From Glossina fuscipes (Eukaryota; Arthropoda; Insecta; Diptera; Glossinidae): DNA of 64,000 nucleotides. The notes below the pieces were generated by a model. That model was not told where the DNA came from and did not search any database. It worked only from the letters and a program-made list of their open reading frames with translations. Of this stretch, positions 27,101 to 38,549 are shown piece after piece; the stretch's first letter is position 1; each line of letters starts with the position of its first letter. The translations under genes were made by a program, and so were the position numbers. The stretch covers positions 3,627,149-3,691,148 of the forward strand of contig NW_023998415.1 in assembly GCF_014805625.2 (NCBI RefSeq), written 5' to 3'.

Positions 27101-29386
27101 CCCGTTTTCTCATATCCGAACTTCATACTAACTACATTGCCTTTTGATATCTTCAAGGTGGAAGCTAGTTCTTGCAATCTCATGAAAATAAGTTCCCGAA
27201 GGTTTTCTGGTTTAATCGCCTCCTTTGGCCATTCACTTCGTTTAGCATCACCGGTGCTCGTACGACTTCGTTTGAAATCAGAAAACCTTCGATAAATTAT
27301 TAGTTTCGGAGGAGAACAGTTTATATAGCACCTTGAAAGCCAATGTTGAGTTTGAACAGTAATTTTGCCACAATTAATCCAAATACTAAATTGATCGAAT
27401 ATGTCTTCAAATGAGATTTATGTAGTAGAAAACGGACCATATATTTATTTAGTCTTTGAAATCATATTTCATAAAACTAAACGCGATATTTCAAGGCAAT
27501 CTGTTCGCGTGTATTTTCTTCTTGGTTTAAGGGAAACGAGATAAAAGTTATATTTGGCTTATGCCGTATTTTTTGATATCGGAAACTAGATTTATATAGG
27601 TATGTATAAAATACGACTGCTACGCAAAGTGGAAGTTATTTTCCCGATATATATCTTGTCAGCACCTCACAGGTATTTGTATATGTATGGTGTAAAACTT
27701 ATGTTGGTCTATTCCGCCTGAGATCAAAAAACTTCACTAACCAGGGGAAACTAACGCGAAGATGTTGCTAGCGAAAAATTTAATACTTCCATCGCTAGGT
27801 GACCCAGAATTTTTCTCGGACCCCTGTTGTTTGTGATTAATCTTGAAAAAAAAAAAAACAAGCAGTTCTTATAGTCGCCACTTTCAGTCTCGAATTTTTT
27901 AGATGGACGTTGCATGATAAATCATCGCCCATCATCACTCCTATATTTGATCTTCTCTTGGGTGCTGCTTGATCCTTAAATTCTCTGCTTCTCCTCTGCA
28001 GTACATATGAGCTGCTTCAGTGTGTCTGCAAGCTGCAAGTTAGCTAACTGGCAGGTTAAACATAAGGATATATCTTCTACAGCGATGTTAACAATGTCGG
28101 TCTCGCAACCAGTTACAAGTGACTTAAGTTCTAAGAAAAACGGCTAAGACAGATTATTTTCTTGAGACGTTCTTGCATTTTTTGTTTTTTCATTTGCCTT
28201 TTCATAAGCAACGCAACTTCGCCGAATATAATTTATAGTTTGTTTCAATTAGTTTGTCGCAGTAGTTGGCTATTCTTTTCTTCTTTTTTTTTTTGGAAAA
28301 ATTCACAGCCACACTGTCTGACTTTGACAATTTGTAATTTACTACGACCTTGGAGTGTTTTCTACTTTGAACCTTGTTGTAACTAAAATAAAGTTCTCTT
28401 TCGTTACGAAAGCGAAGAGCGTTAATAATATGGTATTCGCAGAGGGCCATCGTAGACTGCGTAACATCCTTGCGCTCATTAGTATGTTCTGTAAGATTAT
28501 TAATCTTTCATATTTACTTTCGACTATAAAGTTGTCGTCCGTCATTCTTCCTTGTTATGTTTTGAGTATTGCAGGTATGTCCCATTATTTCTGTGGTCTC
28601 TGCTACTGTATACGTATGCTATTGCGTTTCGTTCATACTTTAGTTACTTCGACGCTTCACCAGTAAACTTCTTTAAGGTGTGTTCAACTTGACTTTGTTG
28701 GCATTGAAGCATAGTTCAAGTTTATGAAGTGGTTACTACGCTATTCCAAATGTACTACGTTACACAATCTGGAATACTGGAATTGTATTGAAACGTTCTC
28801 TTTTCAATCGGATTCCGCGTTTGCAGTGCTTTTATTTATTTATGGTCTTCTTCATATTATCTTCATCATGTAATATGTATCCAAAGTTGCCATAGATGTC
28901 GGTTTTCGCGGTATCAAGTTTTGCGATCATTACCTCACCTCTGTCATCTCTGTGGAACATATATTCTGAACTGTTCGATATTCTTTCTGCGCAGTCTGTT
29001 ACAATCGTTTGGCAGTATTAAATGTTACCCCAACCAGCCTGTGATTTAGACCGTTGTCTAAATTTTTTTAAACTACATATGCTAGCGTTAAGTAGCATTT
29101 TAAATTTACCTCTATTATGCTCATATCGTCCGGTAGCAAGGCCGATTCCGAATCTGGCATTTCCTTTGCAAAGGTGCGAATTTGAACTTTGTCTTCAGTT
29201 TTCTAAATAATCCGACACGCCTATTTTTACTAGTTTAGCTTGGTGGTCCGTTTCATCACAGCATAGCGTAGTATTTTCCTTTATTCATGTCACATTTGCT
29301 GTATTTAGTCATATGGCCGACCTCCAGGCCGTTTGATTGGAATATTCTTTTTCCTTACGTGTATGCGTACGTGCGCATATATGTGC

Positions 29387-29424
<38 letters not shown>

Positions 29425-32016
29425 GTGTGTATGTGCGAACGTGTGCGTGTGTGTACTTGGCATAAATAATTTGTTAGTTGCATTTAAGCGTGGCCAATTG
29501 AAATAGAAGCACCAGAAGTTGGCAGTACGCTGCTTCGCTTGATTGCACATTTCTGATAAAGTTATTATAGATGCATTTCGATAAAAACTAACCAGCAAGC
29601 ACCACTCACTAATAGACCGTGAACGTGAAGATGTTGGAGTACAGAATCAATGGTTCCTCAGATTTATGCAATTTTGACACAAACCTACCATTATATGTAT
29701 GTTCTTCGCACACAAACATATTTGTTGCAGTACATACATAACATTTTACATTTCTACGGACTTTATGCTGCGTGCTGGGTACATATATACGGTGTTTAGC
29801 ATCGTTTGTATATTTATTTATATTCATTTGTTGTTGTTATTACTTGTTTTTATTCTTATTCCGATTTATGTTTTTTTATTTTTTTTATTTTTTTTATTTT
29901 TTTGGTTTCTTTGATTTAAAAGCAAAGAAGTAAAGTTACGCACAAGCGTTTATTTGATTTTTGTTTTGTTGCAGCAGGTTCGTTACGTCCACCTGGACTA
30001 ATTGGTGGCTCCAAGCCAAAGGTAGCAACACCAACAGTTGTTTCAAAAATCGAACAATATAAACGAGAAAATCCAACAATATTTGCTTGGGAAATACGCG
30101 AGCGTTTGATATCAGAAGGTAAGTGATCTCCACATAATATATTTTGCATACAATCTTAACGTATGAGCAAACAGGGGCTATCGGTAATTACGTAATATGG
30201 GGCTTATGAGTTTTTGTAATATATGCGTTAGCTTTGCAACAGGTACACGCTATAAATATATTAATTTTTTTTCTTTGCTTTTTGACTGCAACGTGATTGA
30301 TTGCTCATTTGGGATGGGATCGATGTTTTGCGTTTTTTGTTTTTTATGATCGCCGACAAAGAAGAAACATTTCGCTTAAGTGGAAGCGCCCTTAGACACG
30401 GCTCGACTTGATTGATACGATTAATTAGATTGACATGAGAATTTTTCTTTAAACATTTTGTTTTCGGCGCAATTCATAAGCGAAATGTGATACCCTTGCG
30501 ACGTAATAGACCTCGAGATACTAAGTGTTATGTTTGCTTTCCCTCTTTTTTTTTTTTTGTTATTTTCACTTTTTAGGTGTTTGTACAAACAGCACAGCAC
30601 CGTCGGTTTCATCTATCAATCGTATTCTGCGAAATCGGGCGGCTGAACGTGTAGCCAGTGAATTTGCACGCACAGCAGCTTATGGTTTATATCCTTCTCA
30701 TGCGTATGGTGGATTTTCATGGCATCCGGCGGCAACAGCAGCTCCAGCTGCAGCGGCTCCCCCACATTTTTGGCCGCCGCCGATGGGCACAACTTTGACT
30801 GCTTTGACGCCATCAGTACATATTCTACCACCGGCAACAACTAGCGCTAATACCACTAGCCGCGCTATTTCTCCTAGTTCGGCTAGTCGGGATACATTAG
30901 ACTCGCCAGATGACAGTCGGCATATTGATTCAGATTATATGGACGATGACGATGAACCAAAATTTAGGCGTAATCGTACGACATTTACGCCGGAACAATT
31001 GGAAGAACTAGAAAAGGAATTCGACAAGAGTCATTATCCTTGTGTAAGTACAAGAGAGCGTCTCTCAAGTCGTACTTCATTAAGCGAGGCTAGAGTGCAG
31101 GTAAAGGTTAAAAACCGTTTTATAAAATTGTTGGTTCGATTGGTCTCTTTATTCTTTTGATTAGGTTTGGTTTTCGAACAGACGGGCTAAGTGGCGTCGA
31201 CACCAACGAATGAATTTATTGAAGCGACGTAATAGCCCTACAAACAGCTCTTCAGTTACTTCTTATACAGCGCAATCGCTTGAACTGAGTAATCATCCTA
31301 CAACACCCACATCACCGTCACCTAGTACCAATAGTAATACTTCGACATGCCACAATGATCATCAGCAATCGACAGCTCAAACACAAATGCATCCTGGCAC
31401 TACTAGTTCATCATCTGAGATGGTGATGATCCCATCTATGCAGCATCAGCTTCAACCTTCTAATCCAGTACCAACTTCGCACGTTTCATCGCAATTACCT
31501 GGCATTCATGCACATCACAGCGATTCTCAAGCGGCGGCAGCAGCTCTCTTGTTAAATCACTATCATCAGCAGCAGCAACAGATAGCAAAAAATCACATGT
31601 CGGTAGTTTCTAATGATACGCAACATCAGCTGGCAGCAGCTGCAATGGCCATTAGTTCGGCGTCGGTAGCCACGCCTGCTGGTCTATCAATGGGAGGGGA
31701 ACGCAGCGCTTTTCGATCTTTAGTTAATACACCCTCAGCGGCAGCATTTGCTTTAGGCTTAGCCCGACAATATGCTGTCGCGGCATCTTTGTCTTCCTCA
31801 GTTGATCATGAGCACCAAACACACTTACTGCCGCAAAATGAAGAAAACGTACAACCACTCTCTGTCGATGGCTCCGAGTCCGAAGAGGAAATTAATGTAC
31901 ACGACGACTCTAACGATGATGCCGATCTGTCTTCAAATATATATTCTTCGGCCACAGGAAGCACTAATCAACCGGCCAGACCGCCGAATCAACTAGTAAA
32001 ACATGAACGTTGTTGA
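17946..32016 (+). CDS. eyg: eyegone-type Pax transcription factor, 5' partial, four exons
   Basis: Join of 17946-18143, 29978-30118, 30577-31100 and 31165-32016. The 1715 nt begin two bases into a codon and give 570 residues plus a stop. Seen: a PAI remnant (about residues 40-66), a complete RED subdomain (about 67-140), an Ala/Pro-rich linker, an acidic stretch (about 217-240), a homeodomain (242-301) with Trp48, Phe49, Ser50 and Asn51, and a 270-residue low-complexity tail. All introns have GT-AG ends and keep the frame. Known of the family: eyegone and its paralogue twin of eyegone (toe) lack most of PAI, bind DNA through RED and the homeodomain, and in Drosophila promote eye-disc growth, with eyg acting mainly as a repressor. 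The start codon lies in an exon I could not find, possibly outside the window. The eyg symbol is a best guess; toe is the alternative. The family assignment is firm. Confidence 0.93.
19816..19869 (+). repeat. perfect 25-nt duplication, period 29
   Basis: Two identical 25-nt units (19816-19840 and 19845-19869), each ending TTATCAGCTGTTT. Each contains the E-box CAGCTG and a GATA-type TTATC core. It may be a simple slippage product or a duplicated binding site. Confidence 0.9.
23150..25300 (+). other. A-rich block, possible degenerate retroelement
   Basis: The + strand is purine-rich (AAAGA, AAGAAGG and GAAGTACAGG runs) over about 2 kb, unlike the neighbours, and has many short broken frames. 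The 106-residue frame at 24265-24585 has no motif I know. [23 protein letters not shown] string at about 24605-24665 looks hydrophobic but isolated. I cannot assign a family; this is a composition-based flag only. Confidence 0.25.
25805..26440 (+). repeat. GC-richer dispersed repeat A, copy 2
   Basis: Plus-strand copy of the family also present at 6935-7480. It lies in the large Pax intron. The 120-residue minus-strand open frame (25920-26282) is hydrophobic and Leu/Pro-rich, but it is not preserved in the other copy and is probably fortuitous. The element's class is unknown: it could be a retroelement UTR, a solo LTR or a non-autonomous DNA element. Confidence 0.65.
26830..27310 (-). pseudogene. 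internally deleted mariner relic (irritans-like)
   Basis: On the minus strand from about 27290, [20 protein letters not shown] and LKISKGNV match the mariner DNA-binding domain (FKRGRTST-DA-RSGRPKEA… , ISKGSV). From about 27030, [10 protein letters not shown] and [11 protein letters not shown] match the PHPPYSPDLAPSD-FLF-LKRML region around the third catalytic Asp. Toward 26845, KSFYKK and TLEEDYVE match the C terminus. The middle, with the first two catalytic Asp residues, is deleted and several stops are present. Terminal repeats were not convincingly found. Confidence 0.7.
29393..29459. repeat. (TA)n plus (TG)n-rich microsatellite
   Basis: A TA dinucleotide run at about 29393-29419 is followed by imperfect GTGTGT / GTGCG stretches. 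Confidence 0.9.
29971..29979 (+). promoter_or_regulatory. tandem NAGNAG splice acceptor
   Basis: The sequence GCAGCAGGT places two AGs three bases apart. Use of the distal AG joins Gly-Ser-Leu; use of the proximal AG inserts one Ala between Gly and the RED linker. Both keep frame. The T-rich tract precedes both. Real usage is unknown from sequence alone. Confidence 0.6.
29978..30118 (+). CDS. eyg: eyegone-type Pax, internal exon B: RED subdomain, first part
   Basis: Exon of 141 nt with split Gly codons at both ends (phase 1 in and out), so skipping it would keep the frame but remove the RED core. It encodes [20 protein letters not shown] followed by a segment with [21 protein letters not shown], the highly conserved linker and first helices of the RED DNA-binding subdomain. 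The Gly-Gly-Ser-Lys-Pro and Ile-Phe-Ala-Trp-Glu-Ile-Arg signatures are near invariant in Pax proteins. The acceptor is a tandem CAGCAG (29972-29977). I chose the second AG because it joins Leu-Gly-Ser-Leu-Arg; use of the first would add one Ala. The donor is AAG|GTAAGTG. Confidence 0.95.
30119..30576 (+). other. intron (458 nt) within RED coding region
   Basis: Phase 1 intron with donor GTAAGTG and an acceptor preceded by a near-pure T tract. A branch-point-like CTAA lies about 55 nt upstream of the acceptor (near 30520). Splicing reconstitutes Gly-Val-Cys, the expected continuity of the RED domain. Confidence 0.9.
30577..31100 (+). CDS. eyg: eyegone-type Pax, internal exon C: end of RED, linker, homeodomain helices 1-2
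   Basis: The acceptor follows a long T tract (…CTTTTTAG|GTG). The donor is CAG|GTAAAG after Gln46 of the homeodomain. The exon encodes [20 protein letters not shown], the recognition-helix end of RED, then [16 protein letters not shown], an Ala/Pro/Trp-rich linker and an acidic Asp-rich segment just before the homeodomain. Homeodomain residues 1-46 occupy 30963-31100, including Arg3, Arg5, Phe8, Leu16 and Phe20. The reading frame continues upstream of 30577 to 30525 only because the polypyrimidine tract happens to be open; those residues are intronic. Confidence 0.95.
31101..31164 (+). other. minimal intron (64 nt) in the homeobox
   Basis: Phase 0 intron splitting homeodomain residues 46 and 47, the ancestral position shared by many paired-class homeobox genes. 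Donor GTAAAG, acceptor TTAG. Without removal, the frame runs on to a stop shortly after, so splicing is required for recognition helix 3. Confidence 0.93.
31165..32016 (+). CDS. eyg: eyegone-type Pax, terminal coding exon: homeodomain helix 3 and C-terminal tail
   Basis: The acceptor TTAG|GTTTGG follows a 64-nt intron. The exon opens with [15 protein letters not shown]: recognition helix residues 47-60, with Ser50 (Pax-type specificity) and Asn51 (invariant base contact), at 31165-31206. The remaining 269 residues are low complexity: a Thr/Ser/Pro/Asn block, a His/Gln block (YHQQQQQ near 31561-31581), Ala-rich runs, and an acidic Glu/Asp cluster near 31876-31930. The exon ends at TGA 32014-32016. 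Such tails in eyegone-type proteins carry transcriptional effector activity; no specific co-repressor motif (for example FxIxxIL or WRPW) was recognised. Confidence 0.95.
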   Translation, partial: VWFSNRRAKWRRHQRMNLLKRRNSPTNSSSVTSYTAQSLELSNHPTTPTSPSPSTNSNTSTCHNDHQQSTAQTQMHPGTTSSSSEMVMIPSMQHQLQPSNPVPTSHVSSQLPGIHAHHSDSQAAAAALLLNHYHQQQQQIAKNHMSVVSNDTQHQLAAAAMAISSASVATPAGLSMGGERSAFRSLVNTPSAAAFALGLARQYAVAASLSSSVDHEHQTHLLPQNEENVQPLSVDGSESEEEINVHDDSNDDADLSSNIYSSATGSTNQPARPPNQLVKHERC

Positions 32017-32159
32017 TCAATTATCAATGGCACCGCAACAAAGTATATGTGTCACGTGCAATTAATTACCAAGAAATTCAATTTACCAAAGGTTTTTGTG
32101 TTGATCACCGATTAACAACGTTACATTAAAACATTCTATGAGCTACTTATTAACAGAGA

Positions 32160-32198
32160 TACTTTCACATACAAACAAATAAACAAATAAACAAATAA

Positions 32199-32229
<31 letters not shown>

Positions 32230-32356
32230 CACAAACATATACATATACACATACATACATAAATACATACATACATACATGCATACATAAATACATGCAT
32301 ACATAAATACATACATATATACATACATACATACACACATACATACGTACGTACAT
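32160..32356. repeat. (CATA)n / (AAATAAAC)n microsatellite in the 3' UTR
   Basis: Begins with about three copies of AAATAAAC-like units, then long CATA tetranucleotide runs interrupted by CATATACA and GCATACATAAATA variants. It produces several apparently open reading frames rich in Met/Tyr/Cys on the minus strand, which are artefacts of the repeat. Confidence 0.95.
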
Positions 32357-32604
32357 AAATACATACATATTTCAGTAAACGTTTTCTATTACCTCACTCT
32401 CACACTTTATAAATATACACATAGCCACACACCAACAGCTGTAGTTAAAAACATATCTATTTATAGGTTTATAGGTATGTACGCGCATATACACTTAAAC
32501 AGAAATGCAGGTGTACGTACAGATATATAACTATGAATATAAATCCATTTGGATGGAAATGTTAATTTTATGTCATTTGTATTAATTACTCTCCTATAAA
32601 ATCG

Positions 32605-32631
32605 AATAAAAAACAATAATGTGTCAATAAA
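32605..32631 (+). terminator. candidate paired polyadenylation signals
   Basis: Two AATAAA hexamers 21 nt apart (32605 and 32626), the first two clear ones outside the microsatellite after the stop codon. They are followed by moderately T-rich DNA. Confidence 0.35.
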
Positions 32632-35345
32632 TGCAACCGAAGCATAGTTTTCATTTAATCGATTTCCCAAGCAAAACTGCGATCTGGCCACCATGAGTTA
32701 TTCAAATACGCATATGTAAGTAACTATTTTTCATATATTTCACTAAATGAATTCGATAAATGCTTACCTAATCGGACATTAAAAGGTCGAGATCGTTTTC
32801 GCCACTAGTTAAGGTCTTATGATATTTTGTGCTCATGCTGCTGCGTTAGTTGCCACATACTTTCTCAACCCATTCATTCCATTCATCATCTCTCTGGATA
32901 ACTTGTTTTATACCATAGATGTGTTTCTCCTTCGCTAATAAAAAGTGAACGCTTTTAAAAGTGAGAACAATAGTTTTCTTCTTGATGATGGCTTATATTC
33001 TATGGGAGTTACGCGACTGGCGATCGAGATTAAGTTCTATATTTAACAGCTTGTGATGAACCGGTTGACTGTCTTGAAATGCGTAATGGACGGCTCCCGT
33101 TTGACACAATTGGAAAACGGGTATGTTCGTTTACTTTACGAGCGCTCTTCATGAAGTTTAGCACGGATGGGTGCATTGGACCTCCTTACTCCTAAAACGC
33201 CAAAACAAAGTCATGGTTTAATTGAACATTCTCACTGCTCTGCGGAAGACGACGTCTATCTACGAATGCAATATTTAATGTCTCGCGGATATTGGCGTAA
33301 TCACAACAAGCATGAAACTCCTTGGAAGTCCTTTCTCAGCCTGCTGTGGAGCTGCACTGTAGCTACACTTGTGTTTGAATTTTTGATATTCAAGGTCCGC
33401 GGAGATATGTCTACACAACCTACGATCTTGGTTTCGGTTAAGGCACTACTTCTTAGCTCCATAATAATTTAGCCATGCTACTCTTCTCATATCATGGATC
33501 ACACTGGAATCCTCACTATATAAAAGATTGGTACTTAATTTCGCAGTGGCGAAGCCCTCCTCGCCGAACAGCGGGAATATCCGCTTCGAAAAGATCTTCT
33601 TAAGCTCTCTGTTGAAATGATTAGAAAAATAGTATGAATGTTGAAAACTGTTGATTCTCTAGATTGCGGCTGATACTCACCACCTTGTTTTTAGCGCCAA
33701 TTTATTCTTAGACTTCGCAACTATGTGTATTGCTCCAATGAAATTTCCCGGGTTCTGGTGTGAATTGGGTTTGCAACATGTGTAAATTGCACATCAGCCC
33801 GAGATGCTGAACCAATTTGGTGTGAGCGATCTGCTTGTCTGAAGAGCTGATTTTACAATAGAAAATCGAACCATTACGGATATATCGTCCGTTAAGTTCC
33901 ATCAGGAACAGCTGAATTAATAGGAACAGCTTGAATTAATCAAGAAACAAATGAAAGAATTTCAATTACATATATATATATAAACATATATATTTGTCAT
34001 ATTCGATACAAGTATATATCGGAGCTATTAAGTAGACCAGATACCAATTATCTCAATGGAATTTTTACGCACAAAAGACTGGAATAAATTTCTTAAGCAT
34101 TTCAGTTTAGCTTATGCTTAGTTATAAATTAATTGATAACTTGGTAATGAAAGGCTTTAGGATCGTGTTTCTACGGGTGTTAAAATATATATATCCGATC
34201 CGCAACGAGGGCAATGAAATAATTGTCTTATTTTCATCGAAAAGGTAGGGGAAGAGTTCGTCTTTCTCATTCGCGTTGAATTAGGGAATTGTGTTTGGTT
34301 AGCAAGATATAACTTTAGGAAGGGATACGGATGTAATCAAATTGAACCATTTAAAATATCCTGAAACTATAATATTTTTATAGAAATGTTCGCTTTGCAT
34401 CTTACTACTGCTATATATTAATTCCGAGCTTATCATTGCTTTGCAATAAGATGAGCTTATATATGCCGTTGAAGAGAAGTGCATGCCGACGATAATTGTG
34501 TTCTCATTCCTGTTGCAAGCGGTGATATGGAAAAGAACTTTAGTTGCTTGAAGTTTACATCTGTAAATACAAGCAGCATACATTTTATCGTTTGTCTTAC
34601 TCTCTCACTATTTTCTGCTACATAAAGACATTTATTTTTGTTGTAGGGATACATTTAAAGATGTATTTATTGGTCGCATTGCAGTTATTGATGATAAGAA
34701 CGCTGCGCTTCATCGAAAAAGTTGTTTCGTGAATTGATTTGTAAGACGTTAGTTAATTCTTGTTTTAAATTGAAGGAAAAATCGCTTTGAACTGGCTCTG
34801 GGCCAGTTTAAATACCATAAACATTGGATGATATATCTATATGTGAAACCGATTATTGCTTCTCCTTTTAAACAAGTTCAGTGGGACATTATTTGCATAT
34901 TAGCTTTGAATGTTTGCGCTTTTTATTGACAGTATTTAGAATGACGACAATCCAGCGACTTTGATAAGTTGGATCTTATATCATTGACTGGGGCTATTAT
35001 CGAAAACGTCAAATATTAAATTATGCCACAAGTATTGAGACTTCAAACTGTTGCATGCATGATTGTATGTACATTGTATATATATATATATATATATATA
35101 TGCCTTGATTCATAGATACTTATGTATATTTATACGTTTGTGCGTGAGTGAGCGAGTCTGCGCGATTTTTCCATCCATTTACCTAAATGGCTTAAGTGTG
35201 AAAATCCAGATGTACATTAATTATTTGCAAACACGCCTCGAGCCATATGTCGGCCTGCCGACAAATCTACAAATAACTAAATTCATATATGTATGTATAT
35301 ATGTGTATATGTGTATATTTATATAAATATATATATATATATATA

Positions 35346-35376
<31 letters not shown>

Positions 35377-38300
35377 ATGAACACTGCATAATGCAGTACA
35401 GAGCAAAGTTGTGGACTGCTTTGGACATTACATTCTGTGTTGTGTTATGTGTACGATAAGAGATAAATACGAAATTTATGCATCCATTTAGTATAAAGCC
35501 TGAACAAAGTAAGCCATTGTGGTTCGCATTTAATCGATCGATGAAACCACAATCACCAATATCAACGTTGCTATTTATTTCCGATACAAGACAACACCGC
35601 AACTCGACATACAAACTGCAATCAACCAACTATCGATTTATCGATCCAAATATACTTTTTTTTATTTTTTTTATTTATTTATTTTTTTTTATTTTTCTCT
35701 TTTCTGCCGTTGGTTATGTGCTTGAAGCGCGAATTAAATGTAGTGATTTTTAAAGAGCTTCACGTTCTATTAAAATTCCATTTGTAGCAGGCTTTCATAA
35801 AAGGAATATCTCGCGACGAGCACGTCACCTATATATTTGGATTAAATTTAAATGAGTACACGTGTATGCTTATGTGTGAGTGTATTTATACATACATATA
35901 CATAGACATATGAATATCTGATTAAGGTGTGACAATTTTTTCGTTATTTGTTTTACCGCACGTAGTAAACACGGCCGTTAATGTTCTTGGTGCAATTGAA
36001 CTCCGAACTTCATGTGATTTGAAACCTCATAGAAACAATCAGTTCTATAGAGACCTTCTTTGATTTATTGAAAATTGTGTTTGGTCCTTGGCGATACAAA
36101 CTTCTCAAGACTTCAAACTTTAGTTTCTCATAAATTAAAAATTTTTTTGTTCTTTGCTCAATTTTATCGAAGATTTTTTTGGCAAGGTGCACAAAATAAT
36201 ATGAAAACATGGGGACGAAAAAGCGTTGCCACTCATTGGTAAACTTAGTAAAACTAAATCCAGAAAGCATTTTACTTAACATTACATCCATTTAAAGCTG
36301 TAACGGTGTGGAGGAAATCCGTGATTAATTTGAAACAATCTGAACATGATCGTGACAGTTACTTACAGATAACTTTGGGATAACTTGTAGCTACACGAAT
36401 TCAACTACTTTTCGCTACGACGGATTTTCAAAGTTTCTTCGACCAAGGTGGATTCGGAGGCTATATTTGCCTTAAGAAGTATCGCACTATCAGAGCGCCT
36501 GCCAGTAAACACTCGATACGGATCTTGCTGTTAGTGTTGTGGCACGTTGAATAATTTATTTTCCGTCCGTCTCTCTGTTCCTCTTTTTATTCGCCTATTC
36601 ATTTTCTTTCATGCTTTTGCTCTTGCGGTCGCCGATTCGCTCTTTGGTTCGCCCATTCACTCGACTTGCATTCGACTACTTTCGGTTCTTATAAGACATT
36701 TGGTTTATATTATATATGTCTTTTGTCTAGGGTGACAGATAGCGCGAACTGATTTAAATGTAATCTCTTCGAATCCGATGCTCCATATTACTGGAAAATT
36801 CAAGTTTTTATGCTATTGGATGCTTTCACATTGGCAAGCATTCACCTTGATAAGCAATTTCGAAAACTACAAATTTTGTGTCCATTGGCATGGACTGAAG
36901 GTGTACACCATCGTGCATTGCTTCAATTTCGCCCTTTTCCTGATGCTAGTCGATAGAAACATTACTACAGAATATATGATAAAGATTACGATTTACTCAG
37001 AAGTTATTAAGAGTCGGCATAAGAATGGAATGGGTGCGTATGGAATGTCGCAGCTGGTCTTTGGATAGCAATGTATCATTTTTGGCTGCGCGCATTTCTA
37101 TTGAAGAGTCATATCTATTGATTATTTGTCACGATCTCAGGAACTGACGCATTTTCGTAGTACATTAGTTTTGGGGGCTAGATTATAATGTATTATCGCA
37201 TTAAAATCGAATGACTACAAATAAACTCTTCGCTAAAGTGAAAGGTAATAAATCGAAGAAAAAAATGTTGTATCCATGTCTCTAATGAATTTTTAAGCGA
37301 ATAACAAAATCACTTCAAGGAGAACAATTTGTTAGTCGCCGACGGACAGTATGCGTTGTTAAGATGTATATGCTTCGTAAGACTGGAAAAAATAATGCAA
37401 TCAGGAAATATGGCAGACAAATAGACAAAACTCAATTGGTGACATTAAGTTTAAATCTCAGAAAAATTATCGACTTTACTAACTTGGTGAATAAATTTTC
37501 TGCCGTATAATGAAATCGCTTTACTGCGGCAAATTAATAAAACCGGGATAAAATGTTTGTTTAAAGAGTTCTCCTAATAATGTCGTTATAGATAGTTATG
37601 CACATATGCAACATAATGTATATATATATATATATTTATATGTATTTACAGATACATATGTATGCATATAGCATATAGCATATAGCATTTATATATATAT
37701 ATATACATATAAATAAGTGAAGATAATGGCTTGTTAATGAACAGTACATTTTAACGCTATCAACACTTCATTACTCTTTTGATCACTCGTCGTTAATGCA
37801 GACACCAGAGAAGAAAAATGGAAAAGAGAAACGAAAAAAAAAAAAAAAGAAAAAATTACGTGAAATTAACAAATAAGAATCGGTTGACCGGCTTGTTTGT
37901 TTATTTGTTTGCTCGTTTTCATAACCATTCATAGGTGACAGTGTTTAAGTTACGATGAATATTAAATAAAGTCGTTAAATGGTCGGTCGGAAGGTTGGCA
38001 CACAAGCCAACTGAATAAAACCGATTTTTCCAGTATGTATATATATATATATATATATATATGTATCCCAATACAATAATGAAATATTCATAGGTGTATA
38101 TATATGAAATTAAGCTCATCCAAGCGCTACGAATGAATTTAATGTGATCAAAAATAATCAAAGCCGTAGGATGAAACAAAAACTAATTTGTCTTATCTGA
38201 AAGTACCTAATGAGATGACAAGTGGCAAAGGTATTTCTTACTAATAATTAGAGACGATCACCTCGCCATTCAAACAGAAACATCTCTATCATCATTATCA

Positions 38301-38515
38301 CCAATCATTTAAGGAGGACAAATACAAATGAATATCGTTAATCATCCAACATTAACGTTTAAACACTACAGTTTCCAATTAACAGAACAAATCAATTAAA
38401 TCGCTCATCATTAAAAGGAGATGTGTTGAAATCAAACCCAGATAGGAGATAACATACGCCACTACAATGAGGAACAATTAAAATATTATACGAAACCCTA
38501 TCTCCATTCGATATT

Positions 38516-38549
<34 letters not shown>

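Larger units (their letters stand above)
18144..29977 (+). other. large intron (11.8 kb) inside the paired-domain coding region
   Basis: GT-AG intron, phase 1, between the PAI remnant and the RED exon. It contains a 29-nt-period duplication near 19816, an A-rich possible transposon ruin at 23150-25300, a GC-richer dispersed repeat copy (25805-26440), a mariner relic on the minus strand (26830-27310), and (TA)n/(GT)n DNA near 29393. Reading frames here are short and lack domain signatures. No further exon with Pax-like coding was seen. The intervals 18144-19800, 19870-23150 and 27310-29390 show nothing else I can name. Confidence 0.9.
32017..32640 (+). other. probable 3' UTR of the Pax gene
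   Basis: Sequence following the stop codon. It contains a (CATA)n-type microsatellite and two AATAAA signals at 32605-32610 and 32626-32631, about 600 nt after the stop. Earlier AATAAA strings sit in the AAATAAAC repeats near 32177 and look incidental. The true cleavage site cannot be fixed without cDNA; a longer UTR is possible. Confidence 0.45.

Noticed and set aside
30525..30576. N-terminal extension of the open frame of the RED exon
   Set aside because: It is the polypyrimidine tract and acceptor of the 458-nt intron; the RED domain requires the spliced join at 30577.
32136..32368. Cys/Tyr/Met-rich open frames after the Pax stop codon
   Set aside because: Products of the CATA microsatellite in all three minus frames.
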